Numbered from the stretch's first letter, positions 11,943 through 24,334 are shown. The stretch: 64,000 bases of DNA from Anaeramoeba flamelloides (GCA_027625915.1 JANTQA010000063.1:7087501-7151500); one strand, 5' to 3'. Numbers and translations: made by a program. Notes: generated by a model from the letters alone, not told the origin.

Positions 11943-14385
11943 ATTGCTTCCATTCAATCATTCACATTTTCTGAATGTTAAAAATGAAAAGACAAAAATC
12001 GAAGAATATAAGAGTTCAATTATAGAGAATTAAAATTTTTATACACTGTAACACGAATTCAAATTTTGTAATTTTATTTTCTTTACGTGTTTAGTGTTTT
12101 TTTTTTTTCAAATATCTCTTTTTTTCTCAAATAATAAAATTTTTTGAAAATTATTTTAAAAAAAAAAAAAAAGGATTCAAAGTAGTGATTTCTCAAGACA
12201 AAAATTGGTTTTTATAAGTTATAAACTCAAATAAACAATACCTTTAAATATTACCCCTATGAATTCAACTAATCAAATTTCCTATTTCTTTTAATTATTC
12301 TTTATTTTTTATCAAAAACCTTGCAAATTTAAAGTGTGAATTATAATTGTAATTTTAAAATATTCATTAAATAAAACTTATTCTTAAAAACAAAATATTA
12401 TTTGTAGTAAAAGGTGTGTTTATCAGTTAGGTTTGTTTTAATTTTTCCAAAAAAAATATCTCTGTATTTTTTCATTTATTTTTTTCTCAAATAATATTTT
12501 ACAGCACTAAAATTAAACTTGTACTCTGAAGTTTTAAAATCAAAGAAAATAAATAAGATGCTTTTGAATTTTTTTTTGAAGAGAATATTTAAAAAAAAGG
12601 ATTTGGTTTGTGTCAGAAATTCTCTGAAAAGAGTTTATTAATTATTGTGTTTTTATTATGATTATATGAAGTGCCTTTTTTGATTTTAATTCTTTTCTTT
12701 TAATAACTTTTTAATTGAATTTAAAAAAGGTTCAAATTTGGGTTAGTATATTCTTTTTCTTTTTTTTATATACAACAACTTTTTTATTTAAAGCATATGT
12801 AGTGTTTATAGTTCGGGGTTTCTTCTGTGCTTCATTTGAGTTAATCAATTTTGTTCTTCTTTTTTCATCATTAAAAAAAAAAAAAAAGTAAAACAAGACA
12901 AAATGATAAAAAAATGAAACAAAAATAGAATCTTCACTTTGAATACTTCAATCACAAAAAAGGGGTAAAAAAATAGGTCTGTTAAACAATAGAATCACAA
13001 GACTCTACAATTTAAATAACTATCAAAAATTTTTTTAAAAGTCCTGTAAAAGAATTCTTTTTTGAGATATATGAAATTTTTCAGGATCACAAATGAGAAT
13101 GTTATCTAAAATTTTGATATGTTATTTAATGGCACATTTGGAAGCACTAATAAGAATAAAATCACAAGGTTCAATTGAACTTTTTGTAAAAATAGAATAG
13201 AATCTTTGGATTCTATGTTTTTTTTTTTTTTTTTTTTTTTAGCACTTTTTGAACTACTTTGGGAATAATGTATTTAATTTGGAATAGAATTAAATTGGTT
13301 TTGGGGATAAATAAAAATGAATGAAAGAAAGAAAGGGGCATGCTTATAATATAAAAGTTAGGAGTGGGTCCAATTTAAAAATAAAGGCTTGTCTTATTTT
13401 TTTTGTTTTTCAAAAGATAAAAAAAGAATTGTTTTTTTTCAAAATATTCACAAATTTTTTTATGTTGCTAGAAATTTAACAAATATTTACTGGACATTTA
13501 CTAAAAAAAATAACTGTCACAAAACTTAGTAGTTGGTAATAATAAAGTTAGTCATTCGGTAATTCCTGGAAATGAGGAAAATAAAAAGAAATTTTTGGAA
13601 ATTTATTCTTGAAATGTTGTTTGTGGCTGTATTAAAAAAGGCGAGTAATAAAAGGTTTTTCAAAAAACTTTGCTTAAATTGTTTGGCCAACTTTTTTAAG
13701 TAGTCTGAATAACACTGGTTAAAAACTTTGGATCTCGCTTTTTTAAAGTGAAAGTATTATTGTTATTTAATTTTCTTTTTCAAGATCCAAGATAATTTTG
13801 CTTGAAATAAAAAGAACTAAAAAAAACAAAAGAAAAAGAAAAAAAAGAAAAAGAAAATTACTCTTTTTGGTTCATCATAAAGTCCAATTGGGAGACATGG
13901 TTGTCGATTACAAAAAACATTTGGACACTTTCCAAAGATACCTGCTCTATATTTTTTAGCCATTCTCCTCATTCCTTCATCAGTAACAATATAACGAGAA
14001 TGGATCAAGCCATACAAATATTCGGTATCTTCTTCAATTTCAAGAACTTTCTCTTCAGACAGTTTTTCTAAAAGAAAAAAAAAAAGTACCATAAGAATTT
14101 AAAAGAAAAGAAAAGCAACAAAAAAAAAAAATTTTTTTTTCTTTGTTAATGAAATCAAGTGCATCTTGAAGGGATATTCAAACCTAAATCGAGTTTGTTT
14201 GTATTTCTAATTAATTTGAGTGCTGTTTTATAGTATCGAACTTGTTGGCGTAAACCTGTAAGATTAAAATTTGAATTTACATACTCCTCATCTATTAAAC
14301 AAAAGAATTCATTACCACGCTGATCACAAAACGTTTCTACCCAATCGTATTCGTCCTGTTCAGAATCAGAATCAGTTCTTGACAT
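11473..14385 (-). CDS. CSNK2B: Casein kinase 2 regulatory subunit beta (3 exons)
   Basis: CK2 beta dimerises through a zinc finger and docks two catalytic alpha subunits. Minus-strand exons are 14385-14184, 14067-13862 and 11763-11473, giving 232 residues (family about 215). Joins are phase 1 then phase 0. Donors are GTTTGA (weak) and GTAATT; acceptors are TTTTAG and ATAAAG. Exon 1 gives an acidic Ser-rich start (MSRTDSDSEQDEYDW), a likely CK2 autophosphorylation site, then GNEFFCLIDEEYVNSNFNL. Exon 2 gives YLYGLIHSRYIVTDEGM and CPNVFCNRQPCLPIGLYDEP. Exon 3 restores the second zinc pair (KIYCPKCRDLYLPK) and DGAYFGTTFPHLLL, then ends in an unusual Glu/Lys tail absent from animal CK2 beta. The acidic loop before LYGLIH is shorter in Asp/Glu than in human. 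Intron 1 is 116 nt and intron 2 is 2098 nt. Confidence 0.94.
11764..13861 (-). other. 2098-nt intron 2 of CK2 beta
   Basis: Separates the two halves of the zinc finger coding region. It contains a (TA)n run at 11903-11938 and long poly-A/T tracts. I see no terminal-inverted-repeat element or coding sequence in it. Confidence 0.8.
11903..11938. repeat. (TA)n microsatellite
   Basis: About 18 uninterrupted TA units within CK2 beta intron 2. Confidence 0.9.
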
Positions 14386-15008
14386 TATTGTAATTTGTTT
14401 CTTTTTAGAGTGCTTTAAATAAAAAAAAATGAAAATGAAAATTGGATTATTTTTCTTTTTTAAGGGACACAAATTTGAAATTTCCAGTATTTAAGATTTT
14501 TTGATAGTTCTAAATTTTACTATTAGTTGTAAAATAAAGGAAACAAAATTTTCATTCAGCTTGCCATAATAAGATTTTATAAATCTTGTGTAATTTCAAA
14601 TTTTTAAATCAAATAATATGCTTAAATTATTAATAATATCATTTTTAGAATTGGCGAACTTTGATGACTTATAAGACATGAGAGGTGTGTTTTTTTGGAA
14701 AACTGTGAAAATTTTGATCTTTTTATTTTGCAATTAGCAGTATAGTGTAATGGTGAAGACTTTTGAGAGTTAAAGTAATCTGAAAACATTGTAAATATCA
14801 AAAAAATAGTATTTTTTTTAATAATTGAAATAACCTGAAAATTACAGATAAAAATAACCTTTTATATAAAAAAAGAATCATGAAGAGTAAAATTAATACC
14901 TGTAATTTCTTATGTTACTATTTAAATATAATAATATTTCACCCCAAAAAAACTTTCTCAATGGGTTTTAATTGGAAAAGTACAACAAATAGGAACCATT
15001 TTAAATAA

Positions 15009-15291
15009 TTTTTGTACTTATTTTTCACTATATTCGGTAAAAAAAAATCAAGTAATTCGATTAATCAATAAAATTATAAAATAAGAAATGGAAATATTAA
15101 AATACGACCCATTTTGTAATTTGAATTTTGATTGGAAACCATTGTACAACTGACTTTTTTGGATTTATTTTTAATACTGATTTTCCATTCTTGTGAAATT
15201 TATTTTATATTTTAAGAAATTGGTATTAATTAGGTTTAAAGAATTTCAATTTGAGTGATCTTTATTGATCGGTGAAAAATAAGTACAAAAC
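15009..15291. repeat. Short-TIR foldback element, 283 bp
   Basis: The left end TTTTGTACTTATTTTTCAC (15010-15028) is the perfect inverse of GTGAAAAATAAGTACAAAA (15272-15290). The interior is unrelated AT-rich sequence. No ORF and no second copy seen. Confidence 0.55.
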
Positions 15292-16417
15292 TATTGGAAA
15301 AATTTTCTTTTTGACTACTCTTATAGAATAAATTTTGATCTGGTGTTTTTTTCGGGGGGGGCTTAATTATCAGATCTAATTTTAAAAAGATTTATAATAA
15401 AAAAAAAAATGAAACATGAAGTTGAAAGAAGAGTGTATGTTTTTTAATTGATCATTCTCAATTTAAAAAAAGTAGATTTGTATATGTGTTGTGTTTAAGG
15501 TGGTTTATATTCTATAATGTTAAAATAAATAAATTGGGTATTATAGGGTACTTTTTGAAAATTCAAATAACCAAATTTATCTGTAGTGGAACTATTTTTG
15601 TCCAAACTTTTTTTAATTGTTAAATAAATTAATTTGTGGTTTGCATTGTATTTTCTCTCATGGATTATTTTATTTAAATACCAATATGTAACACTCTAAT
15701 TGGTTTTTTGGTTTTAAATTGATAATTTAAACATTTATTTTTTTTTTTCTTTTGTTCATAACAGTAATAAAATCAGAAGAAGAAATAATAGAATCATATT
15801 AAAAAATATGTAGAGTTTGAAAGTAAATTTTTATTTGATATTTCTACCTAAAAAAAAATATTTTTTAAAATGGATAATTTTTTATAGTTGTCTTTATTTA
15901 GATGATTCTGAGAAAAGAAGCAATATATTTTTTGTGATAAGTGATATTTATTGTATTTAGTAAGAACAATATTTTGATTGTTTTTGTAGCAATTAGTTAA
16001 ATTGTATGAGTTATAATTAGTTAAAATGGTGAGTATCTTCAATGTTTAAAAAAAAAAAATAAATTCTTTGAAGTTTTTTTAATCATTTTATTTAAACCAT
16101 CCAAGTGTGAATTTTTTTTGAAATTTAATAAAAGTATTAAAATTGATCATTATTAACGATATAATCAACTCTTTTGATATCCCATCAATTTTTAATAAGT
16201 TATTTTGTTTCTCATCTTTAAACTCTCAAAATAAATATCACTGACCAATAACAAAACTGTTTGAATTCTTTTTTTTTTTAAATAAAAACAAAACGGGTTA
16301 ATTGTGATCTAGAGAAAATTGGCATTTCTTCTATATATGTGTATCTTCTATTTTTCATATTTAGAAACTTTTTGAAACTCGGTCATTTATTTCTCAAAAA
16401 AAAAAGAAGAAGAAGAA

Positions 16418-16450
<33 letters not shown>
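16418..16450 (+). repeat. 33-nt poly-G run after a GAA tract
   Basis: An unbroken run of 33 G follows AAAAGAAGAAGAAGAAG. It is exceptional in a genome this poor in G+C. It could form G-quadruplexes and would stall polymerases. Its exact length in the assembly is unreliable. Confidence 0.95.
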
Positions 16451-16451
<1 letters not shown>

Positions 16452-17932
16452 AATAATAGTCATCAATGGTCGAGTATTATCTAATATGGATGTTTGTTCT
16501 TGTATTATGCATATTAAATATTCCCTCAAAGATCGTTATTTTTATCGTTTTATTTTTTTTAGCTTGGGTTATAAAAAATGCTATTAAAAAGATTACTTTT
16601 TGATTAATTACAATTATATAAACTTTCCTCTAATTTAAAAATATTCAATATGTTTTAAAAATTTTAATTTCTGATTAATATTCTTTTAAGTGGTGAGGGT
16701 GTGTTGTGTGTGGTATCTAAAAATGTAGTAATATCTTATAGGTGTGGTTTTAATTTTTTCATCTCTCCAAACTATTTTCACGTAAAATATTTCCAGTTAC
16801 AATAAGTGAATCATGTGTATTTAAAGGGTTTGGATGAGAGTAGAATAAAAAATGAATTTTGGAAATTTCAAAATTCAAATTTTTAAGATGAGAATTTTTA
16901 CTTTTTTTTTTTTTTCTTATCTTTTGATACGTTATTGTTATATATCTTTTATTTATTGCTAGATGAAAATTAACAAAGAATTGGGTAGTTTTTTGTTATG
17001 TTATTGAAATGGTGAGAATTATTTGTTGAAAATATATATATATTGATTTCTATGGGAATTTTATTTGGTCTTAGATACTAATATTTGAATAATTAATATG
17101 GAAATTTTTTTACTTTATTTGCATTTCCCTTTTCAAATAGAGACCAAAAATACCAACACACTTCATTTGGGGACTTGATTTCTAAAATAAAACTATGAAA
17201 AATGAAGTGAAAATTGTTTCATATTTGTTATTCAAACGCCAGCAGAAGTTCAAAATGAACATTGTTGTTTTTCTTAATGTGGCTCGAAGAATTTGAGTTT
17301 TTCAATTTTTAAGAAAATATATTGATTGGTTAGATTTGCTTGATGCTAATAGCGACCATTATTTTGATATCTATTATTCTACTTATTTCCTATTTTCTTC
17401 TTTAAAAGATTAATTATAAAAAATATGATCTTTGGTACAAAAATATTTGGTAAAGGTTGAAAATTAAACAAAGTTCAGTTAATTTTGATTTCAAAAGGTT
17501 AAGTGGAAATCATCAATTTCATGACTTAGGGTTGAAGGAAATATTTTCAAACTATTCTGGGGGATAATTATTCTAAAGGTTTGTTTTTTTTATTTATTTT
17601 GTAAAATTAATCTATTTTTTTTTTTGGAAGAACATACCCATTAAAAAATTAATCTTTTCTCAGAACTACTACATTTCCATATTTCAAATGAAGTGGTAAT
17701 TTATTGGTATTTTAACTATTAATATTATATCTTTTTAAGTGGTTAGTAAATGTTCTGTTTTTTCAAATTTTTGGGCTTGGTGGGTGTCTTAAATAAACTA
17801 TATTTCAGTATAAATAGTACTTTTTTTAGTTATTTTTTTTATTTTATTTTTTAACAAAAAAGAATTATTTCGAATCTATAGAACAGATTGTTAAAATAGT
17901 TATTTTTTTTTTTTTTTTTTATTTTTATTTCT

Positions 17933-17958
17933 GTAAGAGGAAATTAATTTCCTCTTAC
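17933..17958. repeat. Perfect 26-bp palindrome
   Basis: GTAAGAGGAAATT is followed directly by its inverse AATTTCCTCTTAC with no spacer. The sequence to its right (CCTAATTTCTAAATTT, then ACTAATGAC) resembles the right flank of hairpin copy 1 (5910-5980). Confidence 0.85.
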
Positions 17959-18834
17959 ATTCCTAATTTCTAAATTTTTGTTTAGAAATTTTAATAAAGA
18001 ATCATGATTATCTTTTTCATTAACTAATGACAAGATAAATAATGAATCTTTGAAATAGTTATTTTTTTATTATGATATATAACTTCAATTTATAATTTTT
18101 TATTATTCAAAATTTGATTTTTAATGGGTCAATGATTTTGAAATGTGTTTATCTTTGGGTTTTAAATTAAAAATTTAAAAAAATAAAAGTATAGTATTGA
18201 AAATAATACTGGGTATGTAAATAAGTTTTGAAATCCGTATTCATTGTTAATCTTAGTCAAGTTGTTTTGTACTTGATTAATAATTTCTTTTATTTAAGAA
18301 TCAACCCCTGAAAATTATAACTGGAAACATTTATCCGGTTGGTGATTAATCAAAATACACTTATTCAAAATAATATCCAATCAATCAAAAAACAACTAAT
18401 AAAAATTAACATTTTCCAAATTTAAACAAACATCCAATAAAACAATAATTTTTTTTTTTTATTATAAATAGTGGATTTACTTATGGTGTCAAGAAATCAA
18501 ACGGGATTCCAATGGGGGGGGGGGGTTCACTTTAATGGGATTTAGGTGGGTTTATCATCAAGTTTATAAAAGTGTTGTTTAGTTATAAAAAGGATTTGAT
18601 TGGAAATATTTGTTTTTATGCAACATTTTTCAAAAGTTTAACAATAACAACTCATTTAGGTGTTTATTTTCATTTCCTGACTTTTTTTCAAAACATTTAA
18701 ATTTAAAAAAAAAAAGCAAATAAAACAAATCTAACTTGAAAAATAGCAAAACACTAATTAATGATTTGAAAAATAAGGGAATTTATTTTTAAATAATTTA
18801 AAATTGAAAATTTGGGAAAGAATATTCAATAAAA

Positions 18835-19893
18835 TTAGTTCTTTCTCTTTTTTTTCTTGGTTTGTTTAGTTTTTTCTTCTTTCTCTTTCTTTTTCTTTTT
18901 TTTCCCCTTTTTCTTTTTTTTCTGATCTTCTTCGCTTTCTTCTTCACTTTCTTCATCACTTGAGGTTTTTGGTTCTTCTCGAACCCATTTTGATTTGTTA
19001 ACTACTTCCTCGCTGTCTTCTGAATCGAGGGCAAAGTCACTATCAGATTCGTCATCTACATCCCATTCGTCATCGCTAGACTCTTCAGATTCGTATTCGG
19101 ATTCTGACTCAGATTCTGATTCTGATTTGGATGATTCTTTTTCAGAGGATTGAGATCCTTCGGATTTTTTTGTTTTTTTATTTTCTTCATCTTTTTCCTT
19201 TGATTCTTTTTTTTCTTCATCTTTTTCTTCTTTTTCATCTTTTTTGTCTTCTTTATTGTCTTCTTTTTTTTCTTCTTTTTCATTGTCTTTAGATTTATCT
19301 TTTTCTTTTTCTTTTTCTTCTTCTGATTCTTCTTCGGATTGGGTATTGTCCCAGACTGTTGTGTCAATTGTGAAATTTGGTTTACTTCTTCTTCTTAGCC
19401 TCGAACTCATTATATTTTTGCTGTCTAGCTCCCTCAATTCTTGCTTTTTTTCTAATCGTTCCTTCACCTTTTTAGCAGTTTTCATTGAGAGAGAATTGGT
19501 GTCGATCTTTTCTTTTTTCAATAATTTTTCAAGTTTTCTGATTTGCTTTTTTGTAGAAAACTTGTTCATCCCCCTTAATTTTGCTGACCAGCCAATGTTC
19601 TTAAAAAATGTACGTAGTCGATCTACACGGTTCTCTGAAGGAGACTTTTTTTTGGTTCTTCTCTTTCGTTTCCTTGATCCTTTTTTTGTAGATTCTTCTT
19701 CTTCTTTCTTCTCTTTTTCAATCATTTTCTTGTATGTAGATAGGATGATAGGCTTGATTTTCTTTAATTTGATTTCTTTTTTGGAAAAGCCAGCTTTTTT
19801 TAATTCAGATTGAATGTCTTTGATTTTGAGATCATTTTTATCATCAAGTTCGTTTAATTTTTCAGCAATCACTTTTTTTATTTTTTTTGACAT
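18835..19893 (-). CDS. HIRIP3-like acidic histone chaperone
   Basis: 352 residues in one exon, stop TAA. HIRIP3 proteins bind histones H2A-H2B through a CHZ-type motif and associate with HIRA. Residues 1-60 resemble the N-terminal DEK-C-like helical domain of the family (KNDLKIKDIQSELKKAGFSK). Residues about 85-165 match the conserved core: RVDRLRTFFKNIGW, then a helix pair, KVKERLEKKQELRELDSKNI and a following MSSRLRRRSKPNF, like the ELxxIDxxNIxSSxRRR pattern of plant and animal homologues. The last half is acidic E/K/D/S low complexity including a DDEWDVDDESDSDF patch suited to histone binding, then a lysine-rich tail (KKKKKGKKKKKKEKEE) that may act as a nuclear localisation signal. No intron is needed. 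The low-complexity half cannot support homology; the call rests on residues 85-170. Confidence 0.7.
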   Translation of the reverse strand: MSKKIKKVIAEKLNELDDKNDLKIKDIQSELKKAGFSKKEIKLKKIKPIILSTYKKMIEKEKKEEEESTKKGSRKRKRRTKKKSPSENRVDRLRTFFKNIGWSAKLRGMNKFSTKKQIRKLEKLLKKEKIDTNSLSMKTAKKVKERLEKKQELRELDSKNIMSSRLRRRSKPNFTIDTTVWDNTQSEEESEEEKEKEKDKSKDNEKEEKKEDNKEDKKDEKEEKDEEKKESKEKDEENKKTKKSEGSQSSEKESSKSESESESESEYESEESSDDEWDVDDESDSDFALDSEDSEEVVNKSKWVREEPKTSSDEESEEESEEDQKKKKKGKKKKKKEKEEKTKQTKKKKRKN

Positions 19894-20762
19894 TTGGAAA
19901 TGATAGTTTGCAAATAGTTTTCTTATTGAAAGGTTTTTATAAAAAAATAAGATTATAAAAATGAAAGATTATTTTAATTCTTTCAGAAAAAAAATTTAAC
20001 GTATTTTTGGATTTTATCATTTTAGTTTTCTTTTATGGACTGTTTAGAGTTGTGACATTTTTTGAGATTTTGTGTTGAGATTTAATTGAAAATATCAAAA
20101 TAAATATTCTAAAATCAATTCCAATATAACAATTGGAAATTAATACAATGACTTAGTTGCGTAGGAATTCAGGGTTTGAGAATTCTTGGGAATCGTACCT
20201 TCTGAGAAATAATAAACTTTTTAAGCAAGGTTTTAAATTGATATATTTAACATGATCAAATAGTTTTTGTAAAGTATTTCAATTAAACTGGTTTTTTTAA
20301 GATTTGATTTTAAGAGTGATCAAAAAGAACAAAACTTTTTTGGAATTTCTCAAATATACCCTTATTTTAATGACTGTACAGCAAAATTATTTCTTTGATA
20401 AACCATCTCTTTTTAAGTCACAAAAAAAATCTTTTAAAGGTAAAATTCAGAAGAAAATTTACCGTTGATAGAATAAAGTTTTTTTCTAAACACCTTCTTC
20501 TCGATTGCACAACTTTGAACAAATTTTAATTGAAAGAGAGAAAAATTTTTGCTTTAAATTTTCTTTTTACAATTCTTCAATCTTGTTGTTTGTCTGTGGT
20601 TCACTATAAGTGAGTAAATGTTAATACCGACACTTATTTAATCTATTTCATGAATCTACTTGAATCATAAAAAAAAAGAAAATCTTGAATTGAAAATATA
20701 CCTTTATCAACTTTCATGTATTACTGTTGCCAAAAAAAACCTGTAAAAAATTTTTATCTGTG

Positions 20763-21196
20763 TTTCAATAGAAAAAGCGTGTTTTTTGTTATAGAAGACC
20801 TATACATTAAGCAACAATAAAACCGACAATAAACCCTAATTAAATATGGTAATGACTTCTTAAAGTTCTATTATTTGAAAAGAAATTCTAAAAAGGAAGG
20901 ATCAAATTGCAAAATTTATCTCGAAAAATAGAGATAATTTTTTTGAAGAAAATTTTTCTATATTCAAAAAAATCAAAAATATTCAAAAAAATTGAGTTAA
21001 TTCGGAAAATTTTCAACTAATTGTATGAATAATTTAAATTTTACTGAAAATATCCAGATTTTTACCTTGAAAATTGATTTGTTCTTTGGTATACTATTGG
21101 GTAGTGGTTTGGATGTTACCTTGGAAAAAGAAGAAAAAAAACACCGATTATATTTTGAAACATGGATTATTGTCGTTGTGAACGCATTATTTTGAT
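20763..21196 (+). repeat. D family element, copy A (~434 bp)
   Basis: The left end TTTCAATAGAAAAAGCGTG is mirrored by the right end GAACGCATTATTTTGA. The interior matches copy 32993-33423 throughout, including GACCTATACATTAA, CAATAATAAACCCTAA-like and TTTCAACTAATTG-like blocks. No ORF, so it is a non-autonomous TIR element. It ends 74 bp before F3. Confidence 0.75.
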
Positions 21197-21269
21197 TACT
21201 GTAATAGTACCAATAATTTAATTGAAATTTTTTTTATAGAAAAAAGATCTAAGGTGCAAACATAAACAA

Positions 21270-21790
21270 AATTCCAAAAAATTGGACACAGTTTAAACAG
21301 TTGAAAGAACAACAATACCACACTTTACTTTAATTTGGAAATAATTTAGATTTTATAAACGATTTCATTTTTTATCTGTAATGTTTTCTTTTCGTTTCCT
21401 TTTTACCAGTTACGTAATCTGTTGGGTTAGATCTGAGAATTTTTTTCTAATGGTTGATAGAAAGTTAGTGTTGGGTTTATCAAATATAAAAATCAAAAAA
21501 AATTGGTAGATGTTATCTTATCATTTGATCGATCACCAATTGTTGGTGAAATTTTAACAAATTTACCAATAAAAATTTTTTGTTATTACTTTTTTCATCA
21601 TATTGAACACACCTGTTTTTATTTTTGATTCCATATATTTATCTTTTATCTGGATTAAAATAATTACTTATAAAAACATTAATACTTGATAACTTAAATG
21701 TGGTTTTATATTACATTTGAAAAAATATAATAAATTGAGTTTTTTTTTTTTCCTATTTTTGATTTTGGGTGTGTCAAAAATTTTGGAATG
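21270..21790 (+). repeat. F family element, copy F3 (~520 bp)
   Basis: The left end ATTCCAAAAAATTGGACACA and right end GTGTGTCAAAAATTTTGGAAT are imperfect inverted repeats. The interior shares CAGTTACGTAATCTGTTG-like, GATCGATCACCAATTGTTGG and AAAATATAATAAATTGAGTT blocks with F1 and F2. No ORF. Confidence 0.75.
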
Positions 21791-22581
21791 GGTTTTCTTT
21801 ATGATTTCAATTATAAAAAACACAAAAGAAAAAAAAATGTTAAATTCTTTTCATAAAATAAAATAATCAGTAATACAAAGAGATTATAGATTCAACAAAA
21901 TGATAAATATTGCACAGTGGTGTAAAAAAACAGTTTTTCAAACATTTAACCCATTTCAAAAAATTACCTCATGTTTTTTTTTCGACTTGGTTATTTGAAC
22001 ATAGGAGCAGAAACACACGGAAATACCACCTGTTCATATTTAAATTGCCCCCAGAAGTTATATCTTGGATCAACGTAAACGATTCAATAATATTAAAGAT
22101 TTTTTTAGCAAATATTTGGGCAAATCAACTTTAAAAATTTCTAAAATGATTTTTCGAATAAATTCAAAAAAAGATCTATTATACTCATTTTTTGTTAAAA
22201 AAGCATATTTTACTCTATCAAAATCTTCATAATTCTATTTGAAAATTTAGTTAAAGAACAATATTTCTAGTTTATATACCGTTACTACCCCGTTGTTTTT
22301 TTTTTTCCATTTCCACGCGAAGTAAATCCTTTTAGCACAATAGTTAAATTTTGGTAAGAGATTAAAATAAAAAAACACGTGTTATTTACATCTTTGTCTA
22401 TAAAAAGTATGGAAAGAAATTTAATTTCAATTTCCCTTCTTTTTTGCTATACTATTATTTTCTAATAAAAAACGAAAAATTTTAGTTCACACCCCAAAAA
22501 GAAATTTTTAGTTTATAATTAGAATAAAATTCAAAATATTTTTAAAATCTTTTAGAAATGATATTTTAAGACATTTAATTA

Positions 22582-22593
22582 CCCCCCCCCCCC
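22582..22593 (+). repeat. 12-base C run
   Basis: Homopolymer inside a repeat copy that has no C run at the matching point of the copy near 47430 (CATTTAATTAAACTTCC), so it probably arose after the copies diverged. Confidence 0.8.
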
Positions 22594-22769
22594 ATAAAAT
22601 CTAAGATAACATTTTTACCCTACTAATTTGATTGTAACAGTAATAATTAATATTCATTTTGGAAATAGAAATAAAAATTTTCATTTATTAATTGTAAAAT
22701 AACAGTATTAAAAAAAAAACGAGTAGATACTGTTGAAAAAATAAAACACATAGAAAAGTTTAACCTATT

Positions 22770-23200
22770 GTTCCCAAATTAAAAGTATTTTTTTTTTTTT
22801 TTGTTATAGAAAACCTATACATTAGACGATCAAAGAAATTGACAATAAAACATAATTAAATAATGTTGTGATTTCTTAAAGTTTTTTTATTCTAAAAAAA
22901 GTTCTAAAAATAAAGGATCAAATTTAGAATATTTATCTCAAAGTAAAGAGTAAATTGTTGATAAAATATATCTTAATAAAAACAAAAAAAATTATAAAAA
23001 CTGCAAAAAGATGAAAAATTTTCAACTAATTACATCCCTAATTTAAATTTTAGTGAAAATATCCAATGATTTTATCTTCAAAATTGATTTGATCTTAAGT
23101 ATACTAATGGACAATGAATTTTTTTTTGCGTTGGAACAACAACAACAAAAAAAACACTTATAATATCTATACCCAAAAGTATGAAAAAATAAAATTCCAA
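22770..23200 (+). repeat. D family element, diverged copy B
   Basis: Follows copies A and D from GTTATAGAAAACCTATACATTA through TTTCAACTAATTACATC to the AGTATACTAATGGAC block. Both terminal repeats are decayed, so the ends are approximate. Confidence 0.6.
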
Positions 23201-23738
23201 ATTCAAAGTTAGACACGATTATCCCCACAATTATCATTCCATCCCAGTTAATAAAGTTTATTTATACTATAATCAACACCTAACTCTAAAAAAATCTTGA
23301 GGGTATTATATTTATTGATGTGAATAATACTACTATTTTTAACAAGTCTATAACCGATAAAAAAAGTCTATTTTAAGGTAAAAAATTAATTACAAATATA
23401 ACAATAAATCTTCCTTAAATTCAACTTTAAATATTTATTCGAAGAGATAATAGAAAATTGCTTTAAAAACGCTACACATCTAAAAAACCAAAGGAATGGA
23501 AAAACAAACTAAAAATAAATATTCAGTCTCTACCAAGTGCCCTGATGATCCAGAATTTAAAAGAATTGGAGAAAATCAAAGATGCAACTCAATTATTTTG
23601 ATACCGAAAAACAATTATGTAATTTTTTTAATTTCAAAGGAATTGAATAAAATCCAATATTTTACTCTATTCTTTCAAATTAAAAAAAAAACCAACTAAA
23701 GTTTCCGTCAAGTACCTTTCAGCCTCTTCGAGTACATA

Positions 23739-23930
23739 CAGCCAGTTTCAAATTTAAGACACAACCTATGGACAAAATTTAAGGCAAAAAAAAATCCAAA
23801 AATAAGGCACAAAATTTGGAATTTTTTTTTTACAAATTATTTTACTAGAATCTGAATTTTCTGTCTTAATTTGAGATTTTTATTGCCTTAATTTTAGTTG
23901 AAGTCTGTGCCTTAAAAGAGGAACTGACTG
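23739..23930. repeat. Tc1/mariner-like foldback MITE, copy 1 (192 bp)
   Basis: Starts CAGCCAGTTTC and ends GAGGAACTGACTG, flanked on both sides by TA. Almost the whole length is a foldback built on AAATTTAAGGCA-like and CTTAATTTGAGATT-like arms. CAGT-type ends plus TA target duplication point to mobilisation by a Tc1/mariner transposase. Confidence 0.8.
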
Positions 23931-24236
23931 TATGTTTACATTTTTTAATTTACGAAAAACTTAACAAGAGTTTCTGTTAATTAATAAGTTTTCTTGTTTT
24001 TTTTGTTTTATTAATAAACTCTATTGATTTTCCAAATAAACAGAAAATCCCAGAAAAACTAAAGGTATTTTTTCATAATTTAAAATAATTGAGTAAAATT
24101 CTTGGATTTTTCATAATTATTTCAAGCCTGGTAAAGCGTAATATGTCTTTTTTCCCATTTTTGTAATAAACCTAAATTTTATTAAATTTTGAGTTTATTT
24201 CAAAAATTAAATAAAAAACGACTCGAAAAAGTAATT

Positions 24237-24238
<2 letters not shown>

Positions 24239-24334
<96 letters not shown>
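24239..24334. repeat. (AC)n-(TA)n compound microsatellite
   Basis: About 15 AC units, a short interrupted AC run, then long TA runs. Confidence 0.95.

Larger units (their letters stand above)
14386..18834. other. 4.4-kb intergenic region, repeats only
   Basis: Lies between the starts of CK2 beta and the end of the HIRIP3-like gene. Holds a short-TIR foldback (15009-15291), a 33-base G run (16418-16450), a diverged dispersed repeat at about 16660-17350 that resembles 62880-63280 (shared GAATTTGAGTTTTTCAA and GGAAATTTCAAAATT), a 26-bp palindrome (17933-17958) and a 12-base G run (18514-18525). No gene is supported. Confidence 0.6.

Noticed and set aside
19244-19813. 189-codon plus-strand frame rich in Ser and Phe
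   Set aside because: It is the reverse-strand shadow of the Glu/Lys-rich HIRIP3-like gene.
21910-22134. 74-codon plus frame after repeat F3
   Set aside because: No motif, no conservation signal available, and flanked by repeats.
23496-23699. 67-codon plus frame starting MEKQTKNKYSVSTKCPDDPE
   Set aside because: The first half looks faintly coding, but it degrades into F/I/K-rich sequence beside a MITE, with no motif and no splice support.
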